The notes beneath the pieces are model-generated. The model had not been told where the DNA came from and did not search any database. It saw only the letters and a program-made list of their open reading frames with translations. A stretch of 64,000 nucleotides of DNA, from contig VTEF01000001.1 in the NCBI GenBank assembly GCA_008180335.1, positions 560,636-624,635 on the forward strand. Direction: 5' to 3'. The translations under genes and the position numbers were made by a program. The stretch is from Priestia megaterium (GTDB taxonomy: Bacteria; Bacillota; Bacilli; Bacillales; Bacillaceae_H). Of the stretch, positions 58,695 through 64,000 are shown piece by piece. Position 1 is the stretch's first letter. Every line of letters begins with the position of its first letter.

Positions 58695-58806
58695 AATGAC
58701 TCCTTTTTATTTTATATTTTTTCTATCCCATTGTATTGCGAATGTAGCGTGCTTTAAAGGAAATAAAAATTTAGTTGTAAGTACATTATAGTGTAAAGAA
58801 AAAATA

Positions 58807-58835
58807 TTGACAAATAATCTTGTGAAAGCTATAAT
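58807..58835 (+). promoter_or_regulatory. Consensus SigA promoter of ylbN-rpmF
   Basis: TTGACA (58807-58812), 17-nt spacer, TATAAT (58830-58835): a perfect match, expected for ribosomal-protein expression. It is followed by the ylbN ATG after 28 nt. Confidence 0.92.
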
Positions 58836-58863
58836 AACCTTTGTTGCCTTGAGGTGATTAACA

Positions 58864-59382
58864 ATGAAATGGACAATACATCAATTGTACCAGTTGCAAA
58901 ATAAAGGATTGACATTTGATGAAGTAGTAGATGGTGCTGAGTTTGTAAACAGCGATCCGCAAATTCGTCATATGTCAGAAGTAAACGTAAAAGGAAGAGC
59001 AGATATCAGTTCTTCAAAAGTAACGTTTCACTTAAAAATTTCTGGAGAAATGACATTACCTTGTGCTCGCACGTTAGTTGATGTTTTATATCCATTTGAA
59101 ATTAATGCAACTGAGACGTTTTTATTGAATGTGAATGCTGATTATGAAGAAGATGCTGAAATACGTATTGTTGAAGGAGAAGTGGTGGATTTAAAACCGC
59201 TTATCGAAGAATTAATTATCGTCGAAATTCCAATGCAAGTATTTAGCGGAGATCAGCAAACAGCGGGTGCAGCTCCTCAGTCGGGCAAAGATTGGGAAGT
59301 TGTAACAGAAGAAGAACAAAACAACAAAGTAGACCCCCGCTTAGCAGTACTAGAAAATTTCTTTAAAAACAAAGAGAAATAA
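58864..59382 (+). CDS. ylbN: YlbN, DUF177/YceD family protein
   Basis: A 172-residue protein of the YceD family, found next to rpmF in almost all bacteria and linked to large-subunit rRNA metabolism. MTLPCARTLVDVLYPFEI and the C-terminal DPRLAVLENFFKNK are characteristic. The ATG follows TGAGGTG. It is the first gene of the ylbN-rpmF operon behind a consensus promoter. Confidence 0.94.
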   Translation: MKWTIHQLYQLQNKGLTFDEVVDGAEFVNSDPQIRHMSEVNVKGRADISSSKVTFHLKISGEMTLPCARTLVDVLYPFEINATETFLLNVNADYEEDAEIRIVEGEVVDLKPLIEELIIVEIPMQVFSGDQQTAGAAPQSGKDWEVVTEEEQNNKVDPRLAVLENFFKNKEK

Positions 59383-59448
59383 CTAATGCGAAGATCCGGC
59401 TCTCGGGCCTTCATATGATTTTAAAACTCTTTTAAGGAGGTGGGAATA

Positions 59449-59622
59449 ATGGCTGTACCTTTTAGAAGAACATCTAAAATGAAGAAAAGAACGCGTCGTA
59501 CGCACTTTAAATTACAAGTTCCTGGTATGGTAGAGTGCCCAAATTGTGGTGAAATGAAACTATCACACCGCGTATGTAAAGCTTGCGGTACTTACAAAGG
59601 AAATGACGTAGTAAACAAATAA
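59449..59622 (+). CDS. rpmF: 50S ribosomal protein L32, zinc-ribbon type
   Basis: A 57-residue ribosomal protein starting [22 protein letters not shown]. Four Cys (CPNCG and CKACG) make it the zinc-binding form. ATG 59449 follows AAGGAGGTG by 7 nt; three upstream codons are rejected. A perfect 44-bp palindrome lies just after it. Confidence 0.98.
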   Translation: MAVPFRRTSKMKKRTRRTHFKLQVPGMVECPNCGEMKLSHRVCKACGTYKGNDVVNK

Positions 59623-59627
59623 TTACT

Positions 59628-59671
59628 GCAAAAAATAAAAGACTCCGTTAACGGAGTCTTTTATTTTTTGC
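59628..59671. terminator. 44-bp perfect palindrome (terminator of rpmF)
   Basis: The 22-nt arms are exact reverse complements without spacer; the core is GACTCCGTTAACGGAGTC flanked by A/T-rich arms. As RNA it folds into a long stem with an A/U-rich base and can terminate in both directions. Confidence 0.92.
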
Positions 59672-59850
59672 ATTTTTCTAGGAAACTTGATATCCATATC
59701 TTGCTTTACTAAAGTGTAAAAGAGACCCTGATATATGAGCGATCAAGATGTTTCAGGGGATTTTGCAGGATTTTATTTCCTCTTACTCGAAGTCTTTATT
59801 TATATGTGTAAACCGTGTTCATGATATAAAGATTAGAAGGGGGAAGTGTA

Positions 59851-60624
59851 GTGGGGAAAGCTCAGTTTTTTACAACAAATCAAGGGATAGCGACATTTAC
59901 AATTAACCGTCCTGAAAAAAGAAACGCAATCGATTATGATGTAATGGATGAATTAGAAAAAGCCATTACATACGCGAAAGAAGCAGATAACGTCAAGGCA
60001 TTTGTTATTACTGGAGCAGGAATCGAAGCATTTTGTAGCGGCGGAGACGTACGTGTATTTCATGAATTGAAAACAGCAAAAGAAGCTGAAGGTATGTTGA
60101 AAAAAATGGGACGTATCTTATATGAACTATTAACTCTCCCTAAACCAACAGTAGCGCTCTTAAATGGCATTTCTGTGGGCGGTGGATGTGAAATTGCGAT
60201 TGCATGCGACTTTCGTATTGGAGCAACTCATAGTGAAATGGGGTTTATTCAAGGTAATCTTGGTATTACTACGGGATGGGGAGGTGGCACGATTTTACTT
60301 GAAAAACTTCGTCATTCAGAAGCAATGGAAATGCTTTATAGTGCCCAGTTGTATAGCGTAGAGCGTGCGAAACAAATTGGTTTTTTATCCTATGTGACAA
60401 CTTATCAAGAGTTAACGATGAGATGTGAAGAATGGCTGCTTCCACTCATTAATAAGCCTATAGATGTATTAAAGGCATATAAGCAAACCTCCATTGAAAA
60501 ATGGGAGCAAAGCGGTTTGTGGAATCGAATGGAGAATGAAATTAACCGTTGCTCTGTCTTGTGGGAGACAGAGCAACATATGGAAGCAGTAGAGCAAGTC
60601 ATCAACAAAAAATCACAGGCATAA
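59851..60624 (+). CDS. Crotonase-fold acyl-CoA enzyme, possibly a decarboxylase
   Basis: A 257-residue enoyl-CoA hydratase/isomerase family protein. The oxyanion-hole segments (FCSGGDVRVF and NGISVGGGCEIAIACD) are present with the first Glu at E114. The second catalytic Glu of hydratases is replaced by Gln134 (FIQGNLGITTGWGGG), and the GWGGG segment resembles ethylmalonyl-CoA decarboxylase ECHDC1 as I remember it. It may decarboxylate side-products of the carboxylase encoded 2 kb downstream. The start is GTG 59851 after GGGGGAAG. It sits between rpmF and gerR, where B. subtilis has no such gene. Confidence 0.8.
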   Translation: MGKAQFFTTNQGIATFTINRPEKRNAIDYDVMDELEKAITYAKEADNVKAFVITGAGIEAFCSGGDVRVFHELKTAKEAEGMLKKMGRILYELLTLPKPTVALLNGISVGGGCEIAIACDFRIGATHSEMGFIQGNLGITTGWGGGTILLEKLRHSEAMEMLYSAQLYSVERAKQIGFLSYVTTYQELTMRCEEWLLPLINKPIDVLKAYKQTSIEKWEQSGLWNRMENEINRCSVLWETEQHMEAVEQVINKKSQA

Positions 60625-60752
60625 TAAGATGGTTATTTGCATTTTGTAAAGACTAAATGAAAGATTTTCTTAAGTGAGAAGTTGAACAATAGTCTATCTT
60701 ATCTAGTAGTTGCATACTTATTTAATAAGTACGTATAAGGAGGGATAGAAAA

Positions 60753-61355
60753 ATGACTTCTTCTCGTCAAGATGCATGGACTCAAGATGAAGATTTATTA
60801 CTAGCAGAAATTGTATTGCGTCATATACGTGAAGGTGGCACACAACTCGCTGCATTTGAAGAAGTGGGGAAGAAATTATCACGGACATCAGCAGCTTGTG
60901 GCTTCCGCTGGAATTCTTTTGTACGCAAACAATATAAAACTGGTATTGACATAGCTAAAACACAGCGAAAACAATTAAAATCACGTATTGTATCAAAAGA
61001 TGACGAGCAGCCAACGCGCTTATCATATATAGATGGGCAATCCATTGTTTCACTAAGTGAAGTAATCAAATACTTAGAAGCGATTGAAAAAGCACAGAAG
61101 CATTCTAGCGGCCTAGTGCAAGCCAATGAGGAATTACAACAAAAACTTGAGCGGTTACAGGAAAAAGTTACTGTGCTTGAAAAAGAAAAAAAGATGCTGC
61201 AAAACAATTTGCTGATGGTTGAAGATGACTATAAGGCGCTCATTGAAATCATGGAACGTGCAAGGAAAATGGTTGTATTAAAAGAAGATGAAAAAAGCCG
61301 AAAAGTTAAGTTTCATATGGAGAAAAACGGTAATTTAGAACGAGTCGAAAAATAG
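60753..61355 (+). CDS. gerR: RsfA/GerR family sporulation transcription factor (YlbO)
   Basis: A 200-residue regulator. Residues 7-62 form a Myb/SANT-like domain (DAWTQDEDLLLAEIVLRHIR, TSAACGFRWNSFVRKQY) shared by RsfA and GerR. The second half is a coiled coil (NEELQQKLERLQEKVTVLE). Position after the ylbN-rpmF block identifies it as YlbO/GerR, a SigE-dependent mother-cell regulator in B. subtilis. The ATG follows AGGAGGG. Confidence 0.88.
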   Translation: MTSSRQDAWTQDEDLLLAEIVLRHIREGGTQLAAFEEVGKKLSRTSAACGFRWNSFVRKQYKTGIDIAKTQRKQLKSRIVSKDDEQPTRLSYIDGQSIVSLSEVIKYLEAIEKAQKHSSGLVQANEELQQKLERLQEKVTVLEKEKKMLQNNLLMVEDDYKALIEIMERARKMVVLKEDEKSRKVKFHMEKNGNLERVEK

Positions 61356-61418
61356 AGCATCTATGTTTAAAAAATAAGGTAATGGCTTAAATAATGAATA
61401 GAAGCATATGTTTGATGA

Positions 61419-61455
61419 AAAAACAAACAGCTGAATTAATCAGCTGTTTGTTTTT
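61419..61455. terminator. Bidirectional terminator between gerR and ylbP
   Basis: AAAAACAAACAGCTGA (61419-61434) and TCAGCTGTTTGTTTTT (61440-61455) form a perfect 16-bp stem; the right part encodes the C-terminus of YlbP. Confidence 0.95.
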
Positions 61456-61918
61456 GTTCAGTTACCCCTTTTGGAAACCAGACAATTGGGTTTTCACCTA
61501 AGTCTCGATCGATATCGTATGTGACAGGAACAAACCCCATTTTTGTCCAAAATTCACTAGATTTAACTCGTGGACTCGTCTTAATAGGAAGATTAAAAGT
61601 TTTAGCAAATTCTACTAGTGCTTTACCTAGCCCTTTTCGTTGATATTCTGCTAGTACTTCGAGTTTCCACACTTCAATATAGGATTGTGGAGGTTGAAAA
61701 TATTGATCATATTTTTTGTCTCTTTTATATAAACTCATGCGGGCAACGAGACTATCTCCGAGGTATATACCATAAAACGGAGAGGTGATTTCATTTTCTG
61801 ATATTTTAGCATTCAAATCTTCTAGCATTGATAATTCTTGAAGTCCATATTCTCTAAATTTTTTAAATTCCTCTAGTGTTTTATAATTTATTCTTAAGTG
61901 TTTTACTTCATACATCAT
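61436..61918 (-). CDS. ylbP: GNAT-family N-acetyltransferase YlbP
   Basis: A 160-residue acetyltransferase. The acetyl-CoA site is EVLAEYQRKGLGKALVEFA (Q/RxxGxG/A-like) in the middle of the protein. Substrate unknown. Two ATG (61918 and 61915) follow AAGGAGGAG; the first is taken. It is convergent with gerR. B. subtilis panE (ylbQ), which normally follows, is not seen before the window changes to carboxylase genes. Confidence 0.9.
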   Translation of the reverse strand: MMYEVKHLRINYKTLEEFKKFREYGLQELSMLEDLNAKISENEITSPFYGIYLGDSLVARMSLYKRDKKYDQYFQPPQSYIEVWKLEVLAEYQRKGLGKALVEFAKTFNLPIKTSPRVKSSEFWTKMGFVPVTYDIDRDLGENPIVWFPKGVTEQKQTAD

Positions 61919-62265
61919 GTGAAACTCCTCCTTGTTATCAGGTGATATTATTATTATATAACAAAAAGAGTAAATATTCTGTCTCTATAGCTTATGAGAA
62001 AAGGTGGCATGTTAAGCTAAGTAATTTATATATATTTATCTAGAAATTTTTCATTTTAAAATAGTAAGCGTTTACAAAAGGTGGAGGAATTTTAATATTA
62101 TTGTAGAAATATACGTTTTGAGAGAGAAATTTTAATTTTCCTTGAAGGGATAAAGACCAATTTGCCATTGTTTAAGTCGTTATTAAATCATAATTAATAT
62201 ACAAATGGCTTATATAATACAAGTTTACTAACGAAGATGTTTAAATTTTAGAGGAGGATTTGATG
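61919..62265. other. Upstream region of the carboxylase genes
   Basis: No gene is seen in this A/T-rich stretch. It holds the cre-like site at 62062-62076 and a TATAAT near 62213 without a good -35. Confidence 0.5.
62062..62076 (+). promoter_or_regulatory. CcpA cre-like site upstream of the carboxylase pair
   Basis: TAGTAAGCGTTTACA fits WTGNAARCGNWWWCA with one mismatch and has the palindromic core GTAAGCGTTTAC. Catabolite control of acyl-CoA or branched-chain metabolism is plausible. Confidence 0.6.
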
Positions 62266-62478
62266 ATGAAAGAAGTAACAGCAGCCATGGCAGGTATGAT
62301 CTTAAATATTCACGTATCCAAAGGAGAGGCTGTAGCGAAAGGACAAGTACTAGTTATGCTTGAATCAATGAAGATGGAAATTCCTGTGGAAAGCGATCAA
62401 GAAGGAATAATCAGTTCTATTCATGTAGCCAATGGTGATTTTGTCAATGAAGGCGATGTATTAATAACTATTTCATAA
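62266..62478 (+). CDS. Biotin/lipoyl carrier protein of an acyl-CoA carboxylase
   Basis: A 70-residue biotinyl domain. The biotinylation site ESMKMEIPV places the acceptor Lys at K36, and the two half-hairpins (GMILNIHVSKGEAVAKGQ, GIISSIHVANGDFVNEGD) are typical. It resembles YngHB of B. subtilis. ATG 62266 gives proper spacing to GAGGAGG; TTG 62260 and ATG 62263 are alternatives. It precedes the carboxyltransferase by 13 nt. No biotin carboxylase subunit is seen in this window. Confidence 0.9.
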   Translation: MKEVTAAMAGMILNIHVSKGEAVAKGQVLVMLESMKMEIPVESDQEGIISSIHVANGDFVNEGDVLITIS

Positions 62479-62491
62479 AGGGAGCGATTAG

Positions 62492-64000
62492 ATGATACAT
62501 ACAAATGATTTACAAAAACGTTATCAAGAGAAACGCCAAGAGATTGAAGCCGGTGGTCATCAGAAATATCATCAAAAACTAAAAGCTCAAAACAAATTAT
62601 TTGTACGAGAGCGACTTTCCCTTTTATTCGATAATGGTCAATATGAAGAAGATGCTGTATTCGCTAATAATAAAGCAGAAGGATTGCCTGCCGATGGTGT
62701 AGTTACGGCTATTGGTAAAGTAAATGGAGAGACAGTTTGCGTAATGGCTAATGACTCTACGATTAAAGCAGGATCGTGGGGAGCAAGAACGGTTGAAAAA
62801 ATCATTCGTATTCAAGAAACAGCTGAAAAGTTAAAAGTTCCATTACTTTATTTAGTAGATTCAGCAGGAGCCAGAATCACAGACCAATTAGATATGTTTC
62901 CAAATAGACGCGGCGCAGGCCGTATCTTTCATAATCAAGTCAAATTATCAGGCATGATTCCACAAGTATGTATTTTGTTTGGGCCATCGGCAGCAGGAGG
63001 AGCTTATATTCCAGCATTTTGTGATATTGTTATCATGGTAGATGGGAATGCGTCTATGTACTTAGGATCTCCAAGGATGGCTGAAAAAGTAATTGGAGAA
63101 AAAGTGACATTAGAAGAGATGGGCGGCGCAAAGATGCATTGCAGTGTAAGCGGGTGCGGTGATGTATTGGCCTATTCTGAAGAAGAAGCTATTACCTATG
63201 CTAAGTCATATTTAACTTACTTTCCTCAAAATTTTGAACATAAACCAAAAGTTGCAGAAGCAAAAAATCGAAAAAGCGGGAAAGAGTTAGTAGAACTTAT
63301 TCCTGAAAATCAAAATGTGCCATTTGACATGTATGAAGCGATTGATACGTTAATTGATGAGGGAAGCTTTTTTGAGATTAAAAAGCTATTTGCTTCTGAA
63401 TTAGTGACAGGTTTGGCACGAATTGATGGAAAAGTAGTCGGTATTGTTGCGAACCAGCCAAAAGTCAAGGGCGGCGTTTTGTTTGTGGATTCTGCTGATA
63501 AAGGTGCCAAATTTATTCAATTATGTGATGCGTTTCATATTCCGCTTTTATTCCTAGCGGATGTTCCTGGATTTATGATTGGAACAAAAGTAGAAAGGGC
63601 AGGAATCATTAGGCATGGAGCAAAATTAATTGCTGCTATGAGCTCTGCTACAGTGCCTAAGATTTCAGTCATAGTGCGTAAAGCATATGGGGCAGGACTC
63701 TACGCAATGGCCGGTCCGGCTTTTGAGCCAGATTGCTGCATTGCTTTACCGACAGCACAAATTGCCGTGATGGGACCAGAAGCAGCAGTAAATGCAGTTT
63801 ATTCAAATAAAATTAATGAGATTGACGATCCAAAAGAGAGAATAGCATATGTGAAGCAAAAGCAACAAGAATATAAAGAACATATTGATATTTACAAACT
63901 TGCTTCAGAGTTAATTGTCGATGATATTGTGCCAGCGAATGAATTGCGTCAAACACTCATTAATCGTTTTGCTTACTATGCAACAAAAGATGTAACATTT
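62492..64000 (+). CDS. Acyl-CoA carboxylase carboxyltransferase subunit (3' truncated by window)
   Basis: The frame starts at ATG 62492 after AAAGGGAGCG and runs off the right edge without a stop, giving 503 residues, so only a few are missing compared with the roughly 510 usual for the family. The two carboxyltransferase domains are recognisable: LYLVDSAGARITDQ with FGPSAAGGAYIPAF and GSPRMAEKVIGEK, then FLADVPGFMIGTKVERAGIIRHGAK and RKAYGAGLYAMAGPAFEPD. It is of the propionyl-/methylcrotonyl-CoA carboxylase beta type (YngE-like). Substrate cannot be settled here. The gene reads as one unit with the biotin carrier upstream. Confidence 0.93.
   Translation, partial: MIHTNDLQKRYQEKRQEIEAGGHQKYHQKLKAQNKLFVRERLSLLFDNGQYEEDAVFANNKAEGLPADGVVTAIGKVNGETVCVMANDSTIKAGSWGARTVEKIIRIQETAEKLKVPLLYLVDSAGARITDQLDMFPNRRGAGRIFHNQVKLSGMIPQVCILFGPSAAGGAYIPAFCDIVIMVDGNASMYLGSPRMAEKVIGEKVTLEEMGGAKMHCSVSGCGDVLAYSEEEAITYAKSYLTYFPQNFEHKPKVAEAKNRKSGKELVELIPENQNVPFDMYEAIDTLIDEGSFFEIKKLFASELVTGLARIDGKVVGIVANQPKVKGGVLFVDSADKGAKFIQLCDAFHIPLLFLADVPGFMIGTKVERAGIIRHGAKLIAAMSSATVPKISVIVRKAYGAGLYAMAGPAFEPDCCIALPTAQIAVMGPEAAVNAVYSNKINEIDDPKERIAYVKQKQQEYKEHIDIYKLASELIVDDIVPANELRQTLINRFAYYATKDVTF

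Overview
The window reads as a stretch of core chromosome from an A+T-rich, endospore-forming, motile Bacillaceae (Bacillus sensu lato). Sporulation and germination genes (spoIVA, sleB, ypeB, ylbJ, gerR), bacillithiol metabolism (ypdA), chemotaxis and c-di-GMP control (cheR, ypfA) and the TRAP protein (mtrB) support this. Nearly every gene is recognisable from Bacillus subtilis by sequence and order. I found no prophage, transposase gene, CRISPR array, rRNA or tRNA.

Layout. 1-4.6 kb: ypbB (cut by the left edge), recQ, ypbD, ypbF, an unrecognised membrane protein, ypbG. 4.8-11 kb: a MerR/cobalamin-binding regulator, mecB, gudB, ypdA, ansA (minus strand), prsW. 11.2-18.3 kb: sleB-ypeB, ypfA, ypfB, cmk-plsC, ypfD, fni. 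18.3-25.6 kb: ypzI (minus), yphA, der-gpsA, yphE, yphF, spoIVA, hbs. 25.7-31.1 kb: folE-mtrB, hepS-menG-hepT, ndk, cheR. 31.3-43.3 kb: the aromatic supraoperon aroC-aroB-trpEDCFBA-hisC-tyrA-aroA, without aroH. 43.6-49.0 kb: ypiA, ypiB, ypiF, qcrABC, ypjA. 49.1-61.9 kb: the order jumps to the ylb cluster (ylbD, E, F, G, rsmD, coaD, ylbJ, K, L, tmcAL, ylbN, rpmF, gerR, ylbP), which in B. subtilis lies far away. 62.3 kb to the right edge: a biotin-carrier protein and an acyl-CoA carboxylase carboxyltransferase, cut by the edge.

How the genes work together. mtrB encodes TRAP with its K37/K56/R58 RNA-binding set. About 7 kb downstream the trp leader carries twelve in-register (G/U)AG triplets, an intrinsic terminator and a Shine-Dalgarno-sequestering hairpin, so the trans factor and its complete target are both visible. 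hepS-menG-hepT and folE form the usual menaquinone and folate block. qcrABC, gudB and the carboxylase pair each have a CcpA cre-like site upstream.

The most unusual signals are RNA-level. There is a perfect 14-bp terminator-shaped hairpin inside fni, helices that would hide the ribosome sites of two neighbouring genes (ypbF and the protein at 3437), a 44-bp perfect palindrome after rpmF, a 20-bp stem without U-tract after aroA, and structured non-coding stretches upstream of rsmD and coaD and between yphA and der. Protein-level points are a CarH/LitR-like regulator with intact B12 motifs but Arg next to the signature Trp, a Cys-rich small protein convergent with ylbF, and a crotonase-fold protein lacking one catalytic Glu next to a carboxylase. 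I did not find a clear-cut new multigene system.
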